The notes below the pieces were generated by a model. That model worked only from the letters and a program-made list of their open reading frames with translations, did not search any database and was not told the origin of the DNA. This document shows positions 1-8,240 of a stretch of DNA of 30,350 nt, one piece after another (positions within the stretch are counted from its first letter, which is position 1; the number at the start of each line of letters is the position of its first letter). This stretch comes from a virus, in the IMG/VR virus record IMGVR_UViG_3300011258_000249, positions 1 through 30,350 of that record. One strand, written 5' to 3'. The position numbers were made by a program, and so were the translations under genes.

Positions 1-1668
1 GATGCTACTTATGATTTGATGCCAGATGTACCTACGCTAACAAATGAAGATACAAATAACTTTGCTACATTAAATCCTAACAATATGGCAGTCAACACTA
101 CAATGACTGACGGAAACTTAAAAGCATCTAACTCTGTAAACCATGCAACTATGTTTCCTACAAATATGCCTACAACAGGCAAGTATTATTTTGAATGTAA
201 GATGGCTGTAAACGCAGTGTTGGGTTTAGGATTTAGAACAGATACTAATAAAGTAGAATCAGCTTATTCTGATGAAGCTAATAAATACTATTTTTATTTA
301 AACGATAGTAATGCTTATAGAATTGTAGAAACTACTAACACAGCTTTAGGTGCAAACTTAAATAGTACATCTTCTACATTTCAAGTAGCTATAGATTTTG
401 ATGCAGCTAAATATTACTTTGGTGTAAATAATACTTGGTATGCAGCAGATTGGGGAACAGATGGCGATCCTGCAAGTGGTACAAACCCTTCATATGATTT
501 AACAGATGGTACTAAAATGTTTCCGTTTGTTTATGTAGCTGGAGGTACATGGACAGTAAACTTTGGTCAACAATCATTTAATTACACGCCACCTACAGGA
601 TTTAAAAAGATAAATGCATATAACTTACCTGACTCTACTATTGAAGATGGTAGTAATTATTTTGATACAACATTGTATACAGGTAATGGTAGTACACAAA
701 GCATTACAGGTTTAGAATTTCAACCTGATTTTTTATGGTTAAAAGCAAGAACTGGTGCTAGCTATAGCCATCATTTAGTAGATGCAGTTAGAGGTAATAA
801 TAAGTTTTTAATGTCTAACAGAACAGATGCAGAACAAACATCTACTGACCAAGTTACAGCGTTTACTTCTGATGGATTCACTCTTGGTGCAGATTCAGCA
901 GGACCTAATGATAGAGAAGTAAATGAAAATAGTAGACCAATGGTTGCATGGTGTTGGGATGCAAATGGTGCAGGCTCATCTAATGGTGATGGTTCTATAA
1001 CATCTACAGTATCTGCTAATACAACAGCAGGGTTTAGTATTGCTACTTATACAGAACCTTCTAGTGGTACATATACAGTAGGTCATGGTTTAGGTGTAGT
1101 TCCTTCAATGATTATACTAAAACCTCGTTCTGCATCAGGAGAAAATTGGATTGTTTACCATAAAGATTTAGGAAGTGTTCCTACAACTCATGGATTATAT
1201 TTAAACTCAACTGCTGCTAAATTTACATCAGGTTCTAATTGGTTAACTGAAAATACTACAGCAAGATTTGGTGTAACTGTTGGGCAAGTAACTCCTGGAA
1301 GTACCACTATGGTTGCCTATTCTTTTGCAGAAGTAGAAGGCTACAGTAAATTTGGTAGCTACACAGGTAATGGCTCTGCTGATGGACCATTTACATACAC
1401 AGGGTTTAGCCCTTCTTGGATTATGATGAAAGATACAGATACTGGTGATTGGCTAATTTATGATACAAGCAGAAATTTATATAATTTATCAGGTTCATAT
1501 TTACAGCCAAATAATGCTGATGCAGAAGGAACTGAATCTAATGGTATTGATATATTGTCTAATGGCTTTAAACAAAGAAATACTTTTAGTAACCTAAACG
1601 CATCAGGCAACACATACATATACATGGCATTTGCAGAAAACCCTTTTAAAAATTCAATTGCGAGGTAA
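1..1668 (+). CDS. Tail fibre-like virion protein, 5'-truncated
   Basis: The reading frame is open from base 1, so the true start lies left of the window; the TTG and ATG at 16 and 19 are internal. Residues about 55-215 form a beta-rich domain resembling SPRY-like lectin folds of marine phage tail proteins (GKYYFECKM near its start, VNFGQQSF near its end). Three related repeats follow, each opening with a YTGNG-like or IATYTE-like strand, then an aromatic segment of the type F.PdFlWlKaR, and a WxxYD or HHLVD segment; this looks like the repeat domain called DUF7483 in marine phages, by memory. It ends FAENPF. Expected role: receptor contact at the tail tip. It sits directly upstream of the lysis genes, and the GAGGT that overlaps its stop serves the next gene. 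The virion role is fairly sure; the receptor is unknown. Confidence 0.75.
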   Translation, partial: DATYDLMPDVPTLTNEDTNNFATLNPNNMAVNTTMTDGNLKASNSVNHATMFPTNMPTTGKYYFECKMAVNAVLGLGFRTDTNKVESAYSDEANKYYFYLNDSNAYRIVETTNTALGANLNSTSSTFQVAIDFDAAKYYFGVNNTWYAADWGTDGDPASGTNPSYDLTDGTKMFPFVYVAGGTWTVNFGQQSFNYTPPTGFKKINAYNLPDSTIEDGSNYFDTTLYTGNGSTQSITGLEFQPDFLWLKARTGASYSHHLVDAVRGNNKFLMSNRTDAEQTSTDQVTAFTSDGFTLGADSAGPNDREVNENSRPMVAWCWDANGAGSSNGDGSITSTVSANTTAGFSIATYTEPSSGTYTVGHGLGVVPSMIILKPRSASGENWIVYHKDLGSVPTTHGLYLNSTAAKFTSGSNWLTENTTARFGVTVGQVTPGSTTMVAYSFAEVEGYSKFGSYTGNGSADGPFTYTGFSPSWIMMKDTDTGDWLIYDTSRNLYNLSGSYLQPNNADAEGTESNGIDILSNGFKQRNTFSNLNASGNTYIYMAFAENPFKNSIAR

Positions 1669-1671
1669 TAG

Positions 1672-2154
1672 ATGTTATCAATTTTATCAGGAATATTAGG
1701 CTTTGCTACATCAGGGTTACCTAGTGTATTAAAGTTTTTTGAACAAAAGAATGACCAAAAACATGAACAAGAAATGGCTAAACTTGAAATACAACGTGCT
1801 ATGGAATTGGCAAAAGCTGGCTATGCGTCTCAAGAAAAAATTGAAGAGTTTAAAACTGACCAAGTGGAAATGGAAACGTATGCGGAAGAAAGAGTTGCGT
1901 TATACAAGCACGACGAAAAAGTTGCGGAAGGTGCGTCTACTTGGGTTATTAATCTCCGTGCTAGTGTTCGCCCCATTATCACCTATATTTTTGTTTTTAT
2001 TTTATTGGTGGTCGATTTCGTAGGATTATATTGGGCTATAAAGTCAGGACATAATTATGCAGAAGCTATGCATATAGTGTTTAGTAATGAAGAAATGGCT
2101 ATACTAGCATCTATTATTGGTTTTTGGTTTGGGTCTAGACATTGGGAAAAATAA
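1672..2154 (+). CDS. Holin, GTA-type 3TM family
   Basis: A 160-residue membrane protein. An N-terminal hydrophobic stretch (residues 1-23) is followed by a long charged, probably helical segment (25-85), a strong membrane segment around 98-120 (ITYIFVFILLVVDFVGLYW) and a last one at 141-156 ending GFWFGSRHWEK. The R-PIITY motif before the membrane segment and the GFWFGSR ending match the holin family of gene transfer agents and marine phages (GTA_holin_3TM). It would open the inner membrane to release the endolysin encoded immediately downstream. The ATG has a GAGGT ribosome site five bases upstream, and the stop abuts the GTG of the endolysin. Family assignment is from remembered motifs, but context strongly supports it. 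Confidence 0.8.
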   Translation: MLSILSGILGFATSGLPSVLKFFEQKNDQKHEQEMAKLEIQRAMELAKAGYASQEKIEEFKTDQVEMETYAEERVALYKHDEKVAEGASTWVINLRASVRPIITYIFVFILLVVDFVGLYWAIKSGHNYAEAMHIVFSNEEMAILASIIGFWFGSRHWEK

Positions 2155-2619
2155 GTGAATACATCGGAGAAGGGCATAGCCCTTATAAAGTATTTTGAAG
2201 GAGTTTTGGCGCGACCTTATAAGTGTCCTGGAGGTTATTGGACTGTGGGCGTTGGTCATCTTATCACTCGTAATGCTGAGTTACCTGATACATGGAATCG
2301 CAAATTGGAACTTGATGAAATAGATGAGTTATTAAAAAAAGATTTAGAAAAATTTGAAAATGGAGTCCTTCGGTTATTACATCCTAAACAACCAACACAA
2401 TCTGAGTTTGATGCTCTTGTCAGCTTTAGCTTTAATCTTGGTTTGGGATGCTTTCAACGAAGTACAGTTCGTTCAGCGTTTAAGCGCGGTGATAAAAAAA
2501 GGGCTGGAGAAGTTCTTTTAAAATACTGTTATGCAGGGGGACGTAAACTTAAAGGATTAATTAGAAGACGGTTAGCAGAACATGCTATGCTAATGACAAA
2601 GGAATCACATGCCTCTTAG
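2155..2619 (+). CDS. Endolysin, GH24 lysozyme (muramidase)
   Basis: A 154-residue T4/P22-type lysozyme that cleaves the MurNAc-GlcNAc bond of peptidoglycan. The family catalytic triad spacing E-8-(D/C)-5-T is exact: Glu15 in YFEG, Cys24, Thr30 in YWTVGVGH. The middle position is Cys rather than the Asp of T4 lysozyme, a variant known in other phage endolysins. The later FDALVSFSFNLG segment and the C-terminal RRLAE segment are also typical. There is no signal peptide or signal-anchor, so export should depend on the holin just upstream. It starts with GTG directly after the holin stop. Its last 11 bases overlap the next gene. No spanin gene was recognised nearby. Confidence 0.93.
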   Translation: MNTSEKGIALIKYFEGVLARPYKCPGGYWTVGVGHLITRNAELPDTWNRKLELDEIDELLKKDLEKFENGVLRLLHPKQPTQSEFDALVSFSFNLGLGCFQRSTVRSAFKRGDKKRAGEVLLKYCYAGGRKLKGLIRRRLAEHAMLMTKESHAS

Positions 2620-4789
2620 TAAATTAAAATTTAGACCTGGAATAAATCGAGACCGTACTGATTTAGCTCAGATGGGTGGATGGTATGATGGTAATCTTGT
2701 GCGTTTTCGTGAGGGCTATCCTGAAAAATTAGGTGGCTGGCAAGCTGAAACTTTTGACAGATACGTTGGTGAAGCTACTAAACTTTTTGTTTATTCAACT
2801 GCAGATGGTGCAGAACTTGCAGGTTTAGCTACTACCAAAAAAGTATACGTTCGTGGTGGTACATCGCTTTATGACATTACTCCTATTCGAGCTACGTTTG
2901 TTTCTACTGCTACCGATAATTGTTTTACTACCAATACTACCGCAGGCACAGAAGGCCAAGTTCTAGTTACTATAGTTGGTCACGGTGCAACTACAGGAGA
3001 CTTTGTAACTTTTTCTGGTGCTGTTACTACTAATGGTATAACCGCTGCTCAACTTAATTTAAACTTTGAAGTCACTGTTTTAACATCGGATACCTTTACC
3101 ATTCAAACTGCGGGCACTGCTACGTCAGCTGGTACTGGCGGGGGCACAGGAATTACCGCAGCCTTTGAGATTAACATTGGTGCTGATTCTTCTGTTGCTG
3201 GTTATGGTTGGGGTGCAGGTACATGGAGTAGAGGAGCTTGGGGTTCAGGTGCAACAGTTCCTGCTATCGTAACTGTACGTCTTATCTTTATGGATAACTT
3301 TAATAATGACCTTATATTTAATCTAAACAACGAGGGTCAAATTTTCTTTTGGGAATATGATGCTGCTTTTAGTAATCGAGCAGTATTGCTTAGTTCAATA
3401 GCAGGTGCTATAGCAGTCCCTCAAAAAACAGAAAAAACATTATTTGCACCAAGCGGACATTTATTGTGTTTAGGAGCTAGCGAATATTCTCAAACTTCAA
3501 CTGCAGGCGCAGCAATTAGTTCTATTACCAGCACAAGCACAACGGCTACGGTAACTACGGGAAGTGCACACGGATTGTCTACCGGTGATTATGTAGTGTT
3601 ATCAGGTCAAACTACTACTGCTTACTCTGGAGAATATCAGATTACCGTAACTTCTACTACTACTTTTACTTATACTTTACTTGCATCTACAACATCACCT
3701 GCATCTGTAGCTGGAACTTATGCAGTTCAAGATTATTCAGGTGGTGCATTTAACCCTATGTTAATTAGGTGGGCAGATGTAAACGCAGATGTTGGTCCTA
3801 AACCAGAAGTGTGGAAGCCTCAACTTGCTAATACTGCTGGATTTTTATTTGTTAAAGAAGGATCTAAAATTATTACGGGCGCTAATGTACGCCAAGAGAC
3901 ACTTGTTTGGACTAATACTTCATTAAGTACCATACAATTTTTAGGTACGGCAGAAGTGTTTTCATTGCAGCTTTTATCCTCGGACACTAATATTATGGGA
4001 CCTAACGCTTTTGCAAGTGTTAATAACAATATGTATTGGATGGGAACCGACAACTTCTTTGTATATGATGGTCGAGTTAATGTACTTAAATGCCCATTGT
4101 TAAGATATGTGTTTAATGATATTAATAGAGAACAAGCACAACTTGTATATGGTGGCACAAACAAAGAATTTAATGAAGTAATATGGTTCTATTGTTCTGG
4201 TGGAGCAGCTCCATCAACTACTATTGACCGCTATGTAATATATAATTATCGTGATGATGTTTGGTATTATGGACAATTAAACAGAACTACATGGGTAGAT
4301 GCAGGTATTAATACTTTCCCACTTGCTACCTCTGGGGGGTATATATACTCACACGAGAATGGGCCTAATGATGGTCAACCTTTAGGAGCAGCACCATTAG
4401 CTATTAACTCATTTATTGAGTCTGCGTTTATGGATATAGATGAGGGTGAATTTTATATGCTTACTAAACGAGTTATACCTGATGTAGACTTTGCTACTTC
4501 TGAAACAGTAGACCCAGTAACAGGAGCAACATTAACTCCAGCAGTAGATATGCAAGTGGCAGTCACTAAGTTTCCAGGAGCAGCCACTTCTACAACAGAT
4601 GTAGCTGGGACCACATTGACTCGCGGAGTAACTACATCTAGTGCAACTATAGATCAGTATACTAATCAAGTATTTATAAGAGCAAGAGGACGACAAATGA
4701 ATTTTAAAATATCATCTAACACTGTAGGCACGCAATGGCAGCTAGGCGATGCTAGAGTAGATGCTCAACCAGATGGATTAAGGGGATAA
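2609..4789 (+). CDS. P22 gp10-like packaged-DNA stabilisation / tail adaptor protein
   Basis: A 726-residue virion protein. The N terminus (FRPGINRDRTD, GGWYDGNLVRFREGYPEKLGGW) and the C-terminal half (IIT-GANVRQETLVWTN, MYWMGTDNFFVYDGRV, YRDDVWYYG) match the phage stabilisation protein family typified by P22 gp10, a propeller-like protein that closes the portal channel and joins it to the tail. Two Thr/Ser-rich beta domains, residues about 112-185 and 304-372, each carry a HGxxTGDxVxxSG motif like the E1 FCCH-type domain seen in many marine phage proteins; the second interrupts the gp10-like core. The start overlaps the endolysin by 11 bases. Its presence is the best argument for a short-tailed phage. 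The function is by homology; the exact position in the virion is inferred. Confidence 0.8.
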   Translation: MPLSKLKFRPGINRDRTDLAQMGGWYDGNLVRFREGYPEKLGGWQAETFDRYVGEATKLFVYSTADGAELAGLATTKKVYVRGGTSLYDITPIRATFVSTATDNCFTTNTTAGTEGQVLVTIVGHGATTGDFVTFSGAVTTNGITAAQLNLNFEVTVLTSDTFTIQTAGTATSAGTGGGTGITAAFEINIGADSSVAGYGWGAGTWSRGAWGSGATVPAIVTVRLIFMDNFNNDLIFNLNNEGQIFFWEYDAAFSNRAVLLSSIAGAIAVPQKTEKTLFAPSGHLLCLGASEYSQTSTAGAAISSITSTSTTATVTTGSAHGLSTGDYVVLSGQTTTAYSGEYQITVTSTTTFTYTLLASTTSPASVAGTYAVQDYSGGAFNPMLIRWADVNADVGPKPEVWKPQLANTAGFLFVKEGSKIITGANVRQETLVWTNTSLSTIQFLGTAEVFSLQLLSSDTNIMGPNAFASVNNNMYWMGTDNFFVYDGRVNVLKCPLLRYVFNDINREQAQLVYGGTNKEFNEVIWFYCSGGAAPSTTIDRYVIYNYRDDVWYYGQLNRTTWVDAGINTFPLATSGGYIYSHENGPNDGQPLGAAPLAINSFIESAFMDIDEGEFYMLTKRVIPDVDFATSETVDPVTGATLTPAVDMQVAVTKFPGAATSTTDVAGTTLTRGVTTSSATIDQYTNQVFIRARGRQMNFKISSNTVGTQWQLGDARVDAQPDGLRG

Positions 4790-4790
4790 T

Positions 4791-5117
4791 ATGGCTAAAA
4801 ATAAAAAATCATTAAATATAAATAAACTACCAACTTTAAATGTTAATACGCCAAGTTGGGAAAGTCTAGCTAAAGAAGATTTAAAAAGTGGAAAAATACG
4901 AGGAAAAACTGTTTTTACTGCATTTCAACAAGCGGACCAGCCTTTTTTTAAAGCACTAGGGCAAGCGTATAAAAAAAATCCCAGTTTATTTGATGGTTTT
5001 TTTATGAAAAAAGGTGGTCAGGTTAAAGCTAAAAAACCTAAAGACGGTAGAATAAAAAAAGCTAAATGTAGAGATGGTATAGCTCAACGTGGTAAAACTC
5101 GAGGGAAAATAAGATAA
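4791..5117 (+). CDS. Small basic protein, paralogue A (CRDGIAQRGKTRG tail)
   Basis: A 108-residue, lysine-rich protein of unknown function. It has an N-terminal motif (KSLNINKLPTLNVN), a middle segment without recognisable motif, and a C-terminal tail beginning KKGGQVKAKK and ending CRDGIAQRGKTRGKIR. Similar tails occur at the ends of many small marine phage proteins, as I recall. It is paralogous with the next gene, with which it shares both ends. Its stop and the next start share TAATG, which suggests translational coupling. Location between the tail adaptor and ejection-protein genes suggests a late, possibly virion-associated role, but nothing in the sequence proves it. Confidence 0.75.
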   Translation: MAKNKKSLNINKLPTLNVNTPSWESLAKEDLKSGKIRGKTVFTAFQQADQPFFKALGQAYKKNPSLFDGFFMKKGGQVKAKKPKDGRIKKAKCRDGIAQRGKTRGKIR

Positions 5118-5120
5118 TGG
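5007..5120 (+). repeat. Direct repeat copy 1, 3' end of paralogue A
   Basis: This 114-base stretch encodes the shared C-terminal tail and includes the TAATG junction. It aligns without gaps to 5429-5542, with scattered differences that are mostly at third codon positions, so the protein sequence is kept. Confidence 0.85.
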
Positions 5121-5539
5121 CTAAAAAAATAACAGATAAATTATTATTAGAGGCACTTACTAAAAGTAAAGGTAAAGGTAAAGAAAAATCATTAAATGTA
5201 GATCAAATGCCAAGTTTAAATGTTAATCAATCTTCTCCGTATTCAAAAGCATCAAGTACATTTGGATCGGGTCAAGCTGGAGATTTATATCGTAAAATAC
5301 ATAGCGCAGCTAATAGTAATGAAGGTAAAAAACATACGGGTTTACAAATGTTTAATTTTGCAATGACTAATTTTCCAGAAAAGTTTAAAGGATCAATAAT
5401 TGATAACAAAACAGGAAAAACATTATATAAAAAAGGTGGCAAGGTTAAAGCTAAAAAACCTAAAGACGGTAGAATGAAGAAAGCTAAATGCAGGGACGGT
5501 ATAGCTCAACGTGGTAAGACTCGTGGAAGAATGAGATAA
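5117..5539 (+). CDS. Small basic protein, paralogue B (CRDGIAQRGKTRG tail)
   Basis: A 140-residue basic protein and a paralogue of the gene before it. Residues about 23-38 (EKSLNVDQMPSLNVN) match the paralogue's N-terminal motif, and the last 37 residues (KKGGKVKAKK to RGKTRGRMR) are nearly identical to its tail. The middle differs in sequence and length, and contains a segment HTGLQMFNFAMTNFPEKFKG. The pattern, conserved ends around a variable middle, suggests duplication followed by divergence with the ends under constraint. It starts and ends at TAATG junctions. Function unknown; a DNA-binding or virion-targeting role for the basic tail is only a guess. Confidence 0.75.
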   Translation: MAKKITDKLLLEALTKSKGKGKEKSLNVDQMPSLNVNQSSPYSKASSTFGSGQAGDLYRKIHSAANSNEGKKHTGLQMFNFAMTNFPEKFKGSIIDNKTGKTLYKKGGKVKAKKPKDGRMKKAKCRDGIAQRGKTRGRMR

Positions 5540-5542
5540 TGG
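5429..5542 (+). repeat. Direct repeat copy 2, 3' end of paralogue B
   Basis: This is the second copy of the 114-base repeat, again ending with the TAATG stop/start junction. The two copies lie in tandem genes, so they could recombine and delete one paralogue. Confidence 0.85.
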
Positions 5543-5721
5543 CACACGTTGTACAACCTAAAGCTCCTAACTTAGTTTTACCTCAAATAGAATATAGTGA
5601 AGCACAACAGAATCAACTACAGAATCAACTTAGACTGTACTTTGCACAACTAGATAAAGCACACTTAGATGAAATAACTAACTTACACACTAATAATGTA
5701 ATGCATTGGATGGGCATATAA
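5539..5721 (+). CDS. Small conserved phage protein
   Basis: A 60-residue protein of unknown function. The N terminus is proline-containing (VQPKAPNLVLPQIEYS) and the rest is a predicted helix (QNQLQNQLRLYFAQLDKAHLDE) that could form a coiled coil. A short protein of this form, with an NQLRLYFxQLD segment, recurs next to tail genes in marine podophage contigs, by memory. TAATG junctions join it to both neighbours, so it is probably translated as part of the same late operon. A structural or assembly role is plausible but unproven. Confidence 0.7.
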   Translation: MAHVVQPKAPNLVLPQIEYSEAQQNQLQNQLRLYFAQLDKAHLDEITNLHTNNVMHWMGI

Positions 5722-6062
5722 TGGCTGGAGAGTTTCAAAATTTAACAGGACTTAGATTAGCACAAGCGGCGGTTACTGCATCTGCAGCTATTGTGTATGA
5801 AACTCCTGCTAATACACGTACTTATATAAAAGATATTGTGGTAGCCAATACTACGGGCGGTTCACTTGATGTGCAAATATATATTGTTGCGAGTGGAGGT
5901 GCAGCAGCTACTTCTAATGCACTTATATACAACAAAACAATAGCAACAAAAGAGTATTTACAATGGTCAGGATTGCAGATAACTAACCCTGGAGACACAA
6001 TACAAGTTTTAGGTAGTTCAACAGGACTTACTATAACTATATCAGGGGCAGAAGCCGTATAA
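5721..6062 (+). CDS. Beta-sandwich-type small virion protein
   Basis: A 113-residue protein, mostly short beta strands (YIKDIVVANTTGG, VQIYIVASGG, ATKEYLQWSGLQI, DTIQVLGSSTGLTITISG). This resembles small beta-sandwich proteins of phage virions in which an ETPANTRTYIKDI-like segment is conserved, but I cannot name the family with certainty. An in-frame ATG lies at 5706 within the preceding gene; I chose 5721 because it forms the TAATG junction used by the neighbouring genes and has GGATGGG about seven bases upstream. No signal peptide. It is the last gene before the only clear gap in the late region. Confidence 0.7.
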   Translation: MAGEFQNLTGLRLAQAAVTASAAIVYETPANTRTYIKDIVVANTTGGSLDVQIYIVASGGAAATSNALIYNKTIATKEYLQWSGLQITNPGDTIQVLGSSTGLTITISGAEAV

Positions 6063-6067
6063 AACGG

Positions 6068-6096
6068 TTTATAACTAACACATTACATGATATTAT
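6068..6096 (+). promoter_or_regulatory. Sigma70-like promoter candidate for the ejection-protein genes
   Basis: TTTATA at 6068-6073 and TATTAT at 6091-6096 are separated by 17 bases, in the largest gap of the + strand operon. The match to consensus is 4/6 and 5/6. Transcription would begin about 19 bases before the ATG at 6122, which has AGGAAT at 6111. AT-rich sequence makes chance matches common, so this is a candidate only. Confidence 0.4.
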
Positions 6097-6121
6097 ACAA
6101 CTTAATAAATAGGAATTAATT

Positions 6122-7822
6122 ATGGGTAGAGCATTAGGGAATATTGCAGGTGCTGTAGCACCAATCGTCGCAGGTTATTATGGTGGCCCTGCTGGTTTAT
6201 TTGGACTAGGAGCCACAGGTAGTGCTATTGCTGCAGGTGCTTTAACAGGTGCGGGCATTGCTGGTTTAAGAGGCGATGATATGCTAATGGGTGCCGCTGC
6301 AGGTGGACTCGGTGGCTACGGCGGTGGAAATTTACAAGCTGCATTTAACCCAGCAACAGCTGCTGTACCTCAAGGTTCAACTACTGCTGTTATGAATCAA
6401 GAACTTTTAAGCCCATACACTTCGTTATCTCCTAACGCTACAGCAGGAAACTTAGGTATGATGTCTAACCCAACTGCTTTATCTGGAACAGCAGGTTCTG
6501 GAGGGTTTGGAGGCATTCAAGGGTTACAAGGATCAATAGGTCCAAACATGGGCCAAATAAATAAATTAAGTGTTAATCCTGGAGTTACTAATCCATTATC
6601 TCGCGTACCAGGACAACTTCAGCCAAGTCAAATTTCAAGCGGGTTATCCACTGGTGGAGGATATGTACCTTCTCCAAATGAAATAATTCCTCCAGCTGAA
6701 CTTAATACAATGGATAAATTCTCTGCTGGCATAGAAAGATTAGGTGGGGGTGATAAAGTAGCAGGTTACGGTAAATTAGCTCTTACAGCTGCTCCTGTAG
6801 TAGGTGCAGGCTTAACACCAGAATACGAAACGTTTGAAGACGTAATGAGTGAAGATGTATATGACCCTAATAGTCAATTAAATTTAAACATGGATACCGG
6901 CATTAGAGAAGCAATGCAAAAAGACTCAGGTTTAAGACTATACAGAGGGGGAGGTACTGTTAGTCCTAATCGTTCTAACCCTGGAAGACTAAATTTTGGA
7001 ATGGCTAAAGCTTTAAATAACATGCAAGTTACTAATAATAATACTGGAGCTGCAGTAAATACTGCGGGAATGACTCCTGACGAAATATTTAAACGTTATT
7101 ATAGAAATAAAAATAAATTTAGTGGTCCTAAATTTGAAGAAGGTGGCGGTGTAATAGGTGTAAGTTCATCTCCAGGATTACCAATTGCAGGTGCTACAAT
7201 GGGCGGCGGCATGGCAGAAAGTGTAAGTGAAACTATGGCAGCTCCAGGTGGCTTTGATACTTTTGAAAGTATGGTAGCAAGTGGTATAGATCCTGCTAAT
7301 GCAGCAGCAATGTTTGGCATGGATACAGATCCTTATTTAGATACAGGCCCTGGCATGACATATACAAGTCCTCCAAGAACCTCTCCTATACGTGGCGGCA
7401 TAAGTGAATTACCTCCTCCACCATCAATGTTTACACCTACTCCTGAGTTTGATGATGAATATACGGGAGGGTATATGACCCCTTCTCGAATGAAATCAGT
7501 AGGTATGGAGCCTGGTTATAGTGGAAGAACTCGACGATATGAAAGGCTACCAATGGCTACTGGTGGGTATTTAGATGGTGGCATGTTGCCAGGTGATGGT
7601 ATGAGTGATGATGTACCTGCTATGATAGATGGAACACAAAAAGCAGCGCTTTCTCAAGGTGAGTTTGTAATACCAGCTGATGTAGTTAGTCATTTAGGTA
7701 ATGGCTCATCTGACGCAGGTTCTAAACAACTATATGGCATGATGGATAAAATAAGAAAAGCTAGAACAGGAACAAAAAAACAAGGGAAAGAAATTAACCC
7801 TGAAAGGTTTATGCCTAGTTAA
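6122..7822 (+). CDS. Internal virion (ejection-type) protein, Gly-rich
   Basis: A 566-residue Gly/Ala-rich protein. The N terminus (residues 1-70) is a chain of small hydrophobic Gly/Ala segments able to lie in a membrane. The middle is low-complexity, rich in Gly, Pro, Ser and Thr. The C terminus holds a conserved block, GMSDDVPAMIDG, LSQGEFVIPADVV, LGNGSSDAG, then a basic helix DKIRKARTG. I know this block from hypothetical late proteins of many marine podophages. The position ahead of the other large virion genes suggests it is packaged and ejected with the DNA. Short GGG-hydrophobic motifs lie at 272-280, 337-346 and 478-487. ATG chosen with AGGAAT upstream. Its end shares TAATG with the GNAT gene. 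Confidence 0.75.
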   Translation: MGRALGNIAGAVAPIVAGYYGGPAGLFGLGATGSAIAAGALTGAGIAGLRGDDMLMGAAAGGLGGYGGGNLQAAFNPATAAVPQGSTTAVMNQELLSPYTSLSPNATAGNLGMMSNPTALSGTAGSGGFGGIQGLQGSIGPNMGQINKLSVNPGVTNPLSRVPGQLQPSQISSGLSTGGGYVPSPNEIIPPAELNTMDKFSAGIERLGGGDKVAGYGKLALTAAPVVGAGLTPEYETFEDVMSEDVYDPNSQLNLNMDTGIREAMQKDSGLRLYRGGGTVSPNRSNPGRLNFGMAKALNNMQVTNNNTGAAVNTAGMTPDEIFKRYYRNKNKFSGPKFEEGGGVIGVSSSPGLPIAGATMGGGMAESVSETMAAPGGFDTFESMVASGIDPANAAAMFGMDTDPYLDTGPGMTYTSPPRTSPIRGGISELPPPPSMFTPTPEFDDEYTGGYMTPSRMKSVGMEPGYSGRTRRYERLPMATGGYLDGGMLPGDGMSDDVPAMIDGTQKAALSQGEFVIPADVVSHLGNGSSDAGSKQLYGMMDKIRKARTGTKKQGKEINPERFMPS

Positions 7823-8235
7823 TGAAAACAACGCTTGTTCCTAGAGAACATATTCCTGTAGTTTGGGAAAGAATTAAAAAATTTGCTGAACGGTGCGCTG
7901 TATATACATACGGTCGATTCACTGCAGAAGATATGCTTAAAGAGCTACTTACTAAAGACCAGCAATTATGGATTGCATTTGATAAAGAAACAATTCATGG
8001 GTTTTGGGTAACAGAAGTTATAACATATCCTCAAATAAAAGTATTGGCATTACATTTTGTAGGTGGTAGAAGATTTAAAGAATGGTTGCCTGATGGGTTT
8101 CCTAAACTACAAAAGTTTGCTAAAGAACTAGGATGTAGCAAAATGGAATCATATGGTAGACCAGGTTGGGAAAAAATGTGGCAAGACCATGGATATAAAA
8201 AACAATTTGTATTTTACGAATTACCAGTGGAGTAA
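7822..8235 (+). CDS. GNAT-like N-acyltransferase family protein
   Basis: A 137-residue protein resembling the GNAT-fold proteins that phages often carry among late genes. Seen in the sequence: an N-terminal helix (PVVWERIKKFAERC), a strand pair (QLWIAFDKETIHGFWVTEVI), the core strand KVLALHFVGG followed by RRFKEWLPDGFPKLQKFAKELGC, and a final MESYGRPGWEKMWQDHGYKKQFVFYEL segment, the usual GNAT end with a helix and strand after a GxxxxW. The R/Q-x-x-G-x-G/A acetyl-CoA loop is not obvious, so activity is uncertain. The gene is translationally coupled to the virion gene before it, which argues for a virion- or assembly-related target rather than general metabolism. Confidence 0.75.
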   Translation: MKTTLVPREHIPVVWERIKKFAERCAVYTYGRFTAEDMLKELLTKDQQLWIAFDKETIHGFWVTEVITYPQIKVLALHFVGGRRFKEWLPDGFPKLQKFAKELGCSKMESYGRPGWEKMWQDHGYKKQFVFYELPVE

Positions 8236-8240
8236 TATAA

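Noticed and set aside
1739-2023. A 94-residue Lys-rich frame on the + strand inside the holin gene
   Set aside because: It is an alternative frame of the holin gene with no ribosome site or family resemblance, and the holin frame is clearly the coding one.
6055-6074. TATAAA/TTTATA mini-hairpin after the beta-sandwich gene as a terminator
   Set aside because: Six AT pairs with no following T-run; the right arm is better explained as part of the promoter candidate.
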